A stretch of DNA of 64,000 nucleotides from Tuctoria greenei (taxonomy: Eukaryota; Streptophyta; Magnoliopsida; Poales; Poaceae): NCBI GenBank assembly GCA_036927565.1, contig JAYESD010000002.1:81405735-81469734 (forward strand). The letters are read 5' to 3'. Within the stretch, counting starts at the first letter, position 1; every line of letters starts with the position of its first letter. The translations under genes were made by a program, and so were the position numbers. Under the pieces are notes generated by a model. That model was not told the origin of the DNA. It saw nothing but the letters and a program-made list of their open reading frames with translations, and made no database searches. Below, in pieces: positions 22,278-31,905 of this stretch.

Positions 22278-23005
22278 TAACCTAGCTCTGAAACTGTTGA
22301 AAGATTCTTACGAATACATAAAATATCAGTTATCCTTTTAATCACTTTGGATTGTAAGAAAATGAAACAACATGAACTCATTCTTTGATATTTAAGTGCT
22401 AATCTCTTGATCAGCGCAAAATACATGAATGCCTTCTCCTCCTCTTGTGCTTGATGACGCAACCATCGATTAAGAGAAGGTGTTGATCATGATGAAGGGC
22501 TCGTGAGCGCCGGAGAAGATGGTGCAATTCCCTTGGGCGCTGGCAAGATCGATGGCGCTTAGAGTGGATCTTTCCTCTTTTTCCCTCTCTTTGTGCTCGG
22601 TCTTCTGATTGTGGTGTTGTGTTGTGTTTGCACATATCTATTTGAATTTCCAACCACTTCACATACTTATAATTTTCAGAGGGACACATGAGGGGCTCAC
22701 ACCCTTTTGAAAACAGTCGTGTCTCTCTGATCAGGCACACACATGTTGGTATGTCATGTCTATACAAGAGAGAGACATACTTATTACTTAATCTTGAGTT
22801 CATACTTAATAGAAAACTCTCAAAAAATGAACCACGTATAGAGGTGAAGTTTAGACGTAATTACCAGCTAATATCATTGGTTACACATTCGTGAGTCAAC
22901 TTTTCTTTAGAGAAATATTCACTCAACATATTTTCTAAACCTGATGACTCAACTTTTCTGCAGAAATATTCACTTAACATATTTTTAAAAAACTTTCATC
23001 CAACA
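22278..23005 (-). repeat. possible copia-type LTR with primer-site-like sequence
   Basis: Minus strand TTTCAGAGCTAGGTTAG (about 22297-22276) matches TGGTATCAGAGC at 9 of 12 positions. It follows a putative LTR end (…TTTCAACA). The DNA to the right has a TATA-like AAATAGATATGTG (minus, about 22635) and ends in several TGTTRAGTGAATATTT-like repeats near 22930-23005, any of which could be the LTR start. No gag frame was recognised to the left. The call is tentative. Confidence 0.35.
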
Positions 23006-23407
23006 CATTTTCTAATAATGATGAATCAATATTTTCTTAAAAAAATGGTGATTCAATATTTCTTTAATATATTGCCAAAGGAGAAGCCTGGCAGCGTGCT
23101 TCATGCCTTCATTGCAAAATCTAGCCCACAAGCGCAAAGAAGAATCGGTTTGTGCGCGAAAGAAGAAGTCTGCTTCATTGGATTTTGCCCACGAGCCAAA
23201 GACCCACAAGGAAGATGAATCCGGCCCGTACGTGCAGAAAAGTTTGGTTCACAATGGGCCAAGCCTACAAATAATGGCCCACGCCAATGAAACGGTAATG
23301 TTCACGTCTTGTGTGAGGGTACAATTTTATGAGATTATAAGTTAGAACAGATAGTATGCTAGAAAAATATTTTATGATTTTTACAAATTTTTTGCATGTC
23401 AAAAGCA
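23006..23407. other. no recognisable gene
   Basis: AT-rich intergenic-type DNA lies between the possible LTR and the LINE insertion. Short frames here show no known motif. Repeated CCCACGAGCCAAAG / GCCCACAAGCGCAAAG words are visible around 23125-23210, but I cannot assign them. Confidence 0.5.
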
Positions 23408-23423
23408 TGTAATACAGATCTGA

Positions 23424-23952
23424 TTTTTTAGATAATATGATTAAACCCGACCTTCATCTCGTAAGAGGTTATGGCCCACACAAAAATAAATGTCTTACAA
23501 GCGGCAAATGAATGGTGCTGAAACAAGCCTGACAAAAGTCAAAAAAAAACGATACAATTAATCTTCCTTTATTCTGTGATTCAAACACCATCCGTATCGG
23601 GCGAAGACCTCCATAACCGTGGTTTCCAATGCTGTGGATGCCACTCTTATCATGTTAATCTTCTCTTCATCCTTTTGCAGCAATGACCATGTGTGACACC
23701 AGTAAGTCCCCCTGAAAAGTACCTGCATATACGTTTTCATCGGAATATTATCAAAAAACATCATTCTTGCATGTCCATAATGCCCAGCAAAGTGGTGCAA
23801 TACCAACCATGATCATTTTCCTATATTTGAATTGGAAAATAAATATCCACTCATTAAGCATGTGAGCAACAAAGATCGGAGTAGTCACATTAAATGTATT
23901 ACTGACAATCCTCCAAATAAACTTTGCATAATGACAATAAAAAAAGAGATGT
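23424..23952 (-). mobile_element. 5'-truncated LINE (L1-type) insertion with about 16-bp TSD
   Basis: A direct repeat TGTAATACAGATCTGAT occurs at 23408-23424 and 23953-23969. The left copy is followed by TTTTTT, the A-tail of a minus-strand LINE. The right edge cuts into the reverse-transcriptase reading frame (QHLFFYC), so only the 3' end of the LINE was copied. This is the classic signature of target-primed reverse transcription. Confidence 0.92.
23570..23952 (-). pseudogene. LINE RT C-terminal zinc region (zf-RVT-like) fragment
   Basis: Minus frames 23952-23751 (QHLFFYCHYAKFIWRIV, LNEWIF, APLCWALWTCKNDVF) and 23760-23570 (TYMQVLFRGTYWCHTWSLLQ, TTVMEVFARYGW) match the C-terminal tail of plant non-LTR reverse transcriptases. 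A frameshift near 23755 lies between them. The catalytic RT is absent, so it has no activity. Confidence 0.88.
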
Positions 23953-24063
23953 TGTAATACAGATCTGATATGAGAGATCAAATAACACAAGAAAAGAATT
24001 ACAAAAAAAGCTTAGCATAGTGTATGATGTCACATACAAAATCTTAACTTCAAACATAACTCA

Positions 24064-24123
24064 TTTTTTTTTAAAATAATGTGTAAAATCCCGACCTTTC
24101 CCCCCAAGGAGGTTATAGCCAAG
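24064..24123 (-). mobile_element. 3' end of a second LINE of the same family, cut by Tat1
   Basis: A T9 run (minus-strand A-tail) is followed by AAAATAATGTGTAAAATCCCGACC...GGAGGTTATAGCCAAG. This matches the 3' end of the first LINE (23425-23480: AGATAATATGATTAAACCCGACC ... GAGGTTATGGCCCA). The match stops at 24123, where the Tat1 LTR begins, so the LINE body presumably resumes right of the window. Confidence 0.75.
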
Positions 24124-25427
24124 TGTCGAAGCGTACGAACGACACTTCCTCCGGTACTACTAAAATGTAGCCCGTGGAGGTTCTTGTATCGGTTTGGGCG
24201 CGCGGAGATCTTAGACAAGATGATGACACAGAGGATTTACGTGGTTCGGGCCGCCTGAGCGTAATACCCTACTCCACGGGGTGTGTGTTGTTGTATTGAG
24301 GATTTTGGTAGTGCTGGCGTGCGTATGAGCTTAGATGTCCATATACCGTACGGCACAATCCTTTTATAGTCTAAGGATTGGCTGTTACATCACTTGTCTG
24401 ACCCGACATGTGGCCCTGGCATATTTAAGAGCCTAATACACGGTCTATGAGTATTAAGTGTGATTAACAGTGTGATAACGTTTCTTAATGGCAGTGTTAC
24501 CCCTATTAACAGCCCACTGATCGTGTGTCATTAATATAGCATTAATGACATGTAATCAGGTCTTGTAACTGTCGCTTGAATGTTCGTGCTATTGGAGATC
24601 CGCCAATATCCTCGTTAGTGTAAGGTCTGAAGGTTCCACACGTGGCAGCTCCAGAGCTTTCCCTCGTGGGGAGATAGGTCCAGTGCTGCTATACACGTGG
24701 CGGCACCGGAGCTCCCCTCTACTGGAGGTTAGGTCCGGGGTCATTATACACGTGTCAACCGCGGAGCTTCCCTAGGTTGGGAGTTTAGCTCTGGTCTTAC
24801 ATTACACATGGCAACCCCGGAGCTACCCATATGAGGGAGGCGGGTCCAGTGTCGTGTAACATGTGGGGCCTGAGGAAGCCTTGAACTCTGACAGGTGGAA
24901 ATCTCTTGCACTGCGGTCATGGGGTACCCGGTATGCAGGGTACCGACAGTGGCCCCCGGGCCCACCTCTGGGAGAAACCCGTTGGGTTAAATTATTCTAC
25001 TGGAGGTGGGGCCATCCTCAATTCCCGCATCGCGACTTCAAAGGTCTTTTGATGTACCGTTGGAGCAATGGTTCGGGGTTAAACCATCGCCACATGGCTT
25101 GTTCTGAATGCGGCAGATGAGATCTTTGTGTGCAAATCTCACGCAATTGAAGGTCGCCGGTTCCCAATACGAAAACCGTATTGGTTCCGAGCACCTTGTC
25201 AGACTACCGCCTTTGGGTTTCCCGCCGCCCATCATGACAATGGTTCGCCTGGGGTGATAACCTCATCGTCGGGGTGGTCGTGGGCCTATTCGTCATTGAC
25301 GGGGTAGGTTCTTTGTAATGTGGACTTGTTCTCGTTGCGGTTTCCATCCAAGCATCATGGTGGCTTACTTAAGAAGGAAAGTACGCGGTTTGAGGACTCT
25401 TTACGCTTTTGATCAAACTCGTGCTCA
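24124..25427 (-). repeat. 3' LTR of Tat1
   Basis: It aligns end to end with LTR2 (30518-31855). Shared landmarks are the TTTGGGCGCGC block, GGTTCGGGCCGCCTGAGCG, CCCTACTCCACGGGGTGTG, the tandem ACACGTGGC repeats, GTACCGACAGTGGCCCC, and GCTTACTTAAGAAGGAAAG. The + strand ends are TGTC... and ...GTGCTCA (both inferred from where similarity stops and from the TG/CA rule), each uncertain by several bases. Confidence 0.72.
24635..24875. repeat. tandem ACACGTGGC (G-box/ABRE-like) units in LTR1
   Basis: Roughly 60-65-bp units are repeated about four times: (A)CACGTGGC-rCACCGGAGCT-CCC...GG-TTAGGTCCGG. ACACGTGGC is the canonical core bound by plant bZIP factors in abscisic-acid and light responses. The same array is in LTR2 at about 31050-31285. 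The units also hold GGAGCT and AGGTCCGG words like those of Sirevirus B. Confidence 0.85.
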
Positions 25428-25479
25428 GAGCCTCCCAAACTTTGCCTAGCTTTCTCTTCTTTCGCTCCACTTTGTTTCG

Positions 25480-28400
25480 ATGGAGTTAGGTCTTCCCAAG
25501 AGCCGCATCTAGAACAAGGACAATCTGATGAAGGTTCAGACCTTCATGGGATGGTCCGGTGACTCCTTCATCACTTGGTTCGTGCCGGCAAGCTCCCCTT
25601 CAAGAAGGAGCACCGCGGGGAGATGGTGTACTTCTCGGCGTACGCCATGGTGGGACTGATCCCACCTTTCTCGAGTTTCATCTTGATGTTGCTGGACTTC
25701 TACGGCCTCCAACTACATCACCTCGGCCCGCACTCCCTTCTGCTAGTGGCCACTTTTGTCCACTTCTGCGAGATGTGGGTGGGCGTGCCTCCCTGCGTCA
25801 ACTTGTTCCAGACCTTCTTCACAGCCCATTCCACCGGGAAGGGGACAGAATTGCTTGGCTTCTACTACTTTTTGAAGCACAAGAACTGTCCCTTCAAGTA
25901 CTTGAAATCATTCCCCTTTGGCAAATGGGACGATTGGAAGAAGGATTGGGTCGTCATTGCAGTGGAGGAGCACGACAGGTTGGAGCTGCCCCAAGGACTC
26001 CCCAACGTTGACACTGATGTCTGGAATGTAGTTCCAAAGATATCAGATGCATTTAACCCTGTCCTGACCAGGATCCAAGAATGTGTGGAGGGTGGAGTGA
26101 CCCCTCAGATGGTCTTCGGAAACTTCTTGGTGAACAGGTGGGCTCTGTTGAGGAGGGAGGAGTTCACCTGGGCTTTCAACAGTGTGATGGATAACGACCG
26201 GATTGAAACCAGTTTGAAATCCAACTTGGATGATGAATCTTTGAAGCTTCATCTCAAGAAATTTTAGCATGCGTCTATTGACGACGATGCCTTAGCTCTG
26301 TCGGCTGCTTTCCTGCCTTTAAACATGATTACAGAGATCAGCAGGGAGCTCCGGAGGAAGATGCTGGCACTAGACGACCTTGGTGAGGTGGAGAAGCGTA
26401 GGGTCTCCAGGGTTGTAATACCCGGAGCTTCCGAGGAGGTGGTTGCCCCTACGCCGAGCCAAAAAGTTGATGATGTTGGCAAGGGCAAGGGCAAGGAGCC
26501 AATTGAATCTTCCAGCCAGAAGAGAAAGTTGAGGCACGCTGATGGGAGCTCAGTCAGGTCTGCTAGATCTAATATTGCGCCTTCTCCTGGGCGAGGGAGA
26601 TCTGCGGTGACACCTCCTCCAGTGCAAGCATCCTCGAGAGGCGCTAGTTCTTTACAGTCGACTCCGGTTCCGGCGCGAGCTACGGGCTCCAGGTCCCGTA
26701 GTCCTTCCCGTCCAAGGAAGACCTCGGCTGGGGCAACACCAACGACGATGGCAGGCTCCGGGCGACATTTCGGAGCTCCCTCCGTGCCAACTACGGCAAG
26801 TTTCGGCTCTAAGCCTTTGGCAAAGAAGTTCTGCGCCGATTGGAGTGGTAGCTTCCCAAGGTAAGCTTTGCTTTTTCACCTTGATTTGCCACTCTTATTT
26901 TTGTCAAGTTTTGAATCTTCCAAATTTTTGATTGCGGAGCATCAAAGACGGGGTCTAAATCTCCGGTCTCTGTTGCAATGGACAAAACGGTGCGGACGGA
27001 AACTCCAGCTTCAACCCTCGTGCCTTCAAGTGGTGACTGAGGTCACGACAGCTCCGGCGCTAGCTGTCGTGAATCTATATTCAGAGTCATTGCCAGAGAC
27101 TCCTATGGTAGCGTCGGACCACGAGGGAGACATGCATGAAGACGCTCCAGTAGTGGCGTCACCAACGAATGAAGCTCCAGCACAGGACCCGGAGATGGTG
27201 GAAGCTCCGACAACGGGGCCAGAGGTAATTGAGGCTCCGGTCATCGTGCCAGAAGTTGCTGCTGAGCCGGTAGATGAATCGGTGGTGCCAGAAGATCCGG
27301 CAATCTAGACGGTGGTACTTGAAGTTCTGGCCCTTGAGCCGGAAGTTGTTGAAGCCCCGACAGTTGAGCCAAAGGTAGCTGATGTACCGGCACCTAAGCT
27401 GGCAATGGAAATGGCTTCGGGTGAAGCTCCAATGACCACCCCGGAAGTAACTGTTCCGGAGGTGTCCATGCCCGAGGCCGAACACCATGAAGAGGTGGAG
27501 GCAGGCTCTTCACCTGCGGAGCCAGCAATTGAGTTCTCGCGTCAGGACCTTCGGTGTCGGCTCCGGAGGTAGAAGTTCCCCCAGCGGGTTCTTCTTCTGC
27601 TGCGGCCCAAGAGCTCCCGGAGGGCGGCCCTAGTGCCGTAGAAACTCTGGGGATCACACTTGTGGCGTGGGACCCTATTTTTGTTCTTGAAGACCCCTTG
27701 GAGCTAACGGAGGTGACCCCAGCAGGTCCGGAGCCTATTCCCTTAGCATTGTCCATAGACAATGCCTGCTCAAGCCTCCGGCAAGTTTAGCTCGCCTTCG
27801 ATCACGAAAGTAAGGCCCTTGAAGTGGAGCGCCACACCTTGAGGCATTGGCGCAATAGGCTCCACTTCGAGACCAAGCTTGCACAGATGAGGCATGCTGA
27901 TCAGAAGGAGTGGGTGAAGAGGGAAACAACCCGGATGGAATACTGGGGCAAACTGCTGGAGGAGAAGGAAGCTGCCATCAGTGCGCTCAATGTTAATTCT
28001 CGGGAGATCCTCGAGCATGCCAAGGAAAGGAGTGATGTTGCTGACGAGCGTCACGAAAACCTCAATGAATTAAACGAGGTCCTCCTAAAGTGTAGAGCAG
28101 ACCTTGATGCAAGAGAAGAGAAGATCCTGGAACAGTAGGAGGATGTTTTGAAAAGGGAAGAAGAGCTCGGTCAGAAGCTGACTCTGGCTGAGCAAAATTT
28201 GGCTGATCGCTCTAAGAAATTTGATCTATGGAGTAAGGAGGAGGAGGAAAAGTACTGGAAATTGGGGCAGGAGCTCTCGAAAAGAGAAGCTGGTGTTGCC
28301 ACCAGAGAAGGGAAAGTAAGGGGCAGGGAGAAGGACCTGGTGGAATTGCGAAACTGCATCCACATCCGGGAGACAGATCTAGCCGACCATGAGAAGCAAG

Positions 28401-28867
28401 TAGCTGAGAATATGCAGCAACATGCCAAAGTGGTTGAGCGCCTCGATCGGGAGACTTCGGAGCTAGCGACCGCCCGGAGGTCACTGGAGGAGCTACGAAG
28501 CTCGAGGGCACCCGAATCCCTGATGGTATGGGATTTTCTGAGACGTGCAAACAGGGCCCTTGTGCCTCTTGGCTTTAGTCCAGTATGCCCGGAAGACCCA
28601 GCGCAGGAGCTGGACCAGACGCTGGTGGCGCTTGGCTCTGCTGGCAGCAAACTCGACGCAATTGGTAATGTCATCGCTGATCAGCTGGAGACAGAGGGGA
28701 AAACTCTGGCCAAAAACGTCGCTGAGTATGTCTTGGCGTGTTACAAAAGCTGAGACCCCCAATTTTCTACCGATCCAGTCTTTGAAGGACTCATTGCCGA
28801 AGAGGAGGATGCCGCCAAAGCTAATGTCCAAGAGGCTGCTGAGAAGGTTGCTTCGTTTTCCACATGA
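25480..28867 (+). pseudogene. Tat accessory gene, copy 1 (antisense to the element)
   Basis: The + strand ATG at 25480 opens MELGLPKSR. The main frame (25575-26858) has the gypsy-type domain (PF04195-like: LLDFYGLQLHHLGPHS, FVHFCEMWVGVPPC, WDDWKKDWVV), then a basic Ser-rich region. After an intron come seven 30-bp repeats coding EAPxxxPEVx-type units (27171-27380), then a coiled coil (27824-28750). Breaks: a frameshift after the start, TAG at 26265, stops near 27306, TAG at 28136, TGA at 28751. The N-terminal name is by family resemblance; the function is unknown. Grande elements of maize are reported to carry such an antisense gene encoding a nuclear protein. GAATGAAATCC at 28944 may be a poly(A) signal. 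Confidence 0.75.
26861..26947 (+). other. predicted intron in accessory gene copy 1
   Basis: The donor is CCCAAG-GTAAGC. The body is T-rich, and AG acceptors lie 79 or 87 bases on. The 87-base choice keeps the frame of exon 1 into exon 2. The stop that otherwise ends exon 1 (TAA) lies inside the donor. The same layout is present in copy 2. Confidence 0.65.
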
Positions 28868-30332
28868 CTTAGATCCTCCAGTAGCTAGGACCTTTTCCTT
28901 TTGTCTTTTGTTATAACCCTGATTTTTTAATCCAATACTTTGAATGAATGAAATCCACTCTTTCTGCCATGAATTTCAATTTATCTTTGTATTCAATATA
29001 CTGTGCTTTGTCTTGTTAGCCCCCTGGTATATGTGCACAATTCGATTGTGAACATGTACCAAAAGGTTTTGACAGTATGTTGATGACTTGACCATTTGGA
29101 ACTTATAGAGTTTAGGTCCAAAGTATTTATCTCCGATACTCTTTGCCACATTGATGGCGGGCCCCCTAGGGTTGTCGGAGCTTGATAGGTCCGACGGCAC
29201 CCACTATCAACACGTAGAACGTCGACGGCGGGCCCCCTGGGGTTGTCGGAGCTTGATAGGTCCGACGGCACCCACTATCAACACGTAGAATGTCGACAGC
29301 GGGCCCCCTGCGGTTGTCGGATCTTAATAGGTCCGACGGCACCCACTATCAACACGTAGAACGTCGACGACGGGCCACCTGGGTTGTTGGAGCTTGGTAG
29401 GTCCGATGACACCCACCATTAATCGTAGATAATGTTGGGTGGTTATGCCATCATCACTTGAATTATACTTTATGTTAATGGTTGTCCCTCATGGAAGTTA
29501 CAGGAGCTTGATAGCTCTGGTGGTGCCCACTTTCAACGTCCGAAAACATCAACGGCGGGCCCCCATTGAGGTTGTCAGAGCTTGATAGCTCTGGCATCGT
29601 CCACCATCGCTGTGTTTTTCCTATACATTAAAGACAAGAAAAAGAGTAAAACTCGTCCTCTTGTCTATAAACTGTTTGCCACTTATCGTTCTTATCTTAG
29701 TTCTAGATCCAAAGAAATTCAATATGATAACAAGTATATTGGTGTAATCTTTCCAGATCTGTATGCTTTTTTAGTACTCACCCTACTGAGGCCCACCGAG
29801 TGTAGGTAGAGTGGCGTACTTAGGGTGCAGGACCAGGCTAAGTCAATAACACACTCCGGACCTATGTTGGCTTGACGTTCAGACAAGTACACTATGCAGC
29901 AATGTTAAGATCCAAGAGATCATCAATATAACTTTTTACGCAAATGAATAACTTGGACTAAAGCTTAAAAAGAATTGTACAACTTCATTATAGACAAAAA
30001 GAATAAAATTAATAATTCGAAATACCAAGCCTTGTATAAAAATAAATGCACCTGGAGTCTGTTTTCACACAACAATGTCCTTCATTATAGGTCTGGATTA
30101 CAGGAGAGACAAGGACACACTTAGGGTACAGGACCATGCTATGTGCGTTATACATCTTGTACTAACCCAGGACAGGTAGTTACACTTTTAGTGCTGTGAG
30201 TGTATCAAGTGTTACTTGAACTTCCCGGACCCTTCCGGAGGGGTCCGGATGCTCTCCTAGAGGACCTATCCGATTCTGTATATTGACTCTATAACATACA
30301 TTGTGTGTAATTACAGACTCACCTCCGTGATG
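28868..30332. other. Tat1 3' internal spacer
   Basis: No gene is present. It contains the 71-bp tandem array (29157-29440), further degenerate GGGCCCCC...GTCGGAGCTTGATAG units to about 29600, then a block shared with Tat2 (GTGTAGGTAGAGTGGCGTACTTAGGGTGCAGG-type, read at 29800 and 36170). It leads to the pol stop. Confidence 0.75.
29157..29440. repeat. 71-bp tandem repeats
   Basis: Unit starts at 29157, 29228, 29299 and 29370 are exactly 71 bp apart. Each unit reads GCGGGCCCCCTGGGGTTGTC, then GGAGCTTGATAGGTCCGACG, then a CACCCACTATCAACACGTAG segment. Weaker relatives occur in Tat2 at 35620-35960. AGCTT...AGGTCCGA words match those in Sirevirus B LTRs. Confidence 0.93.
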
Positions 30333-30517
30333 CTAAGTATAAAACTTATGGATGTGCTCGATGTTTCAAGGATTAGGAAGCGGAGTCCCATCCTCAGTTG
30401 CAAAGCGAACGCATCTGGGACGGGATACTTTGATCACTCGAAAGGGACCTTCCCAACTGGGGGAAAGTTTGTTCATCCCTTCGTGAGTTAGTATTTTCCG
30501 CAGCACCAGATCGACTT
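30333..30517 (-). pseudogene. pol: Tat1 integrase C-terminal end
   Basis: Minus strand reading gives KLSPSWEGPFRV, ATEDGTPLPNP, a stop, and NIEHIHKFYT followed by TAG at 30335-30333. This is the C-terminus of gypsy integrase and is paralogous to 62355-62540 in Tat2. It ends abruptly at 30517, where LTR2 starts, which shows Tat2 inserted into Tat1. Confidence 0.78.
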
Positions 30518-31855
30518 TGTCAGAGTTTTGATCCGGCAATTCTCCCGGTACTATCGTGGGTAGCCCTCGGAGTTTGTAGTTCGGTATTGGGCGCGCAGAG
30601 ATTCAAAAGATGATGGCAAATTGACACAAGGATTTATGTGGTTCGGGCCGCCTGAGCGTAATACCCTACTCCACGGGGTGTGTAGTTGTTGTATTGGGTG
30701 TCAAAGCTGAGTATGGGAGAGGTCTCAGAGTTCAAAGAGTCGTCCCCTGTGTATCGTCAACCAGTCCTTTTATAGTACAAGGACTGGTCGTTACACCGTT
30801 AGCCTGGCCCGACATGTGGCCCTGGCAGTTACTGATGCTTAATACACAATTAATGAAGTTAATTACCCTTAATAGCATGGTAACGGGCCTTGATAGTGCC
30901 ATTACTGGTATTAAGGGCCTTCCGATCGTGTGTCATTAATATGGTATTAATGACACTTAATCGGGTCTTGAAGTCTTTGATTGCACCTTGAAGGTCCGAG
31001 CCGTTGGGGGTCTACCAGTCTGATTGTTGAGGCTAAAGGTCCGGCGATTGGACACGTGGCAGCATCAGAGCTTTCTGTCCGGGATGGGTAGGTCCGGTAT
31101 AGATGTACACGTGTCGGTACCGGAGCTTCCCTCTGTCACGGGTTAGGTCCGGGGGTGCCACACAGGTGTTTAGCCCGGAGCTATCCCATGTGTGGGATGT
31201 AGGTCCGGCTGCAGTATACACGTGGTGGCACCGGGACTAACCATAGATGAGAGGCAGGTCCGGTCCCGTATGACACATGGGGCCTTCGCGGGTCTTCAAC
31301 TCAGACAGGTGAAGTTTCTTCGGTCTTTTTGTAGCCCTAATGGGTATACGGTATGCAGGGTACCGACAGTGGCCCCCTGGGGCCACCTCTGGGAGAGACC
31401 TTTTGGAAAAAGTCGTTCTGCTGGAGGTGGATCCATCCTTCGGTTTTTGAGCCGTGTCTCCAAGGGTCTTCGGATGTGCCGTTGGTGGTAGTTCGCAGTT
31501 AAACCAATGTCGTGTGGCATATCCAGGATGCGGCAGGTGAGATCTGAGCATGCGGATCTCATGCAAATGAAGGTCGCCGGTTCTCGATACAAAAATCGTA
31601 TCAGTTCCGTGCGCCGTGTCAGGCCGCCACCTTCGGGTTTCCTGCCTTTCATGATGACAACCGTTCGCCTGGGGTAAGGTCCTCGACTTGATCGTTGGGG
31701 TGGCCCCGGGCCCCCTTGTCATTGGCAGGGTGAGGTTTTTGAATTGTGTCATCAGCTCCTCTGCGGTTTCCATCCAAGCATTGCGGGCGCTTACTTAAGA
31801 AGGAAAGCGCACACCGTTTGGGGATTCTTTACGACTTCATATTAACTTGTGCTCA
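30518..31855 (-). repeat. 3' LTR of Tat2
   Basis: It is the paralogue of LTR1, with the same order of landmarks, including about four ACACGTGGC-type units (31050-31285). It abuts interrupted Tat1 integrase coding at 30517, which places its outer edge within a base or two. The inner edge (…GTGCTCA) is inferred. The two LTRs belong to different insertions, so their divergence does not date either element. Confidence 0.75.
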
Positions 31856-31905
31856 AATCCTCCAAACTTTCGCTTGCTTTTCCTCTCTCGCCATGCTGTG
31901 CCGCG

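Larger units (their letters stand above)
24124..30517 (-). mobile_element. Tat-lineage Ty3/gypsy element 'Tat1', 3' part (minus strand)
   Basis: In minus orientation it runs integrase C-terminus (30517-30333), long 3' internal region, antisense accessory gene (+ strand 25480-28867), 3' LTR (25427-24124). The layout matches the paralogous Tat2 and the Tat/Grande group, which carries an accessory gene in an unusually long 3' internal region. It is broken at 30517 by insertion of Tat2. The remaining pol must lie right of the window. Confidence 0.8.

Noticed and set aside
22411..22803. 130-residue minus-strand ORF rich in Arg/His
   Set aside because: It lies within the possible copia LTR, has no known motif, and overlaps leader-like DNA.
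27394..28674. Minus-strand ORFs opposite the accessory gene
   Set aside because: They mirror the coiled-coil and repeat coding strand; codon regularity of the + strand keeps the opposite frames open.
29157..29440. Regularly spaced repeats resembling a CRISPR array
   Set aside because: The full 71-bp unit is repeated with no unique spacers, in a plant retrotransposon; it is a tandem repeat.
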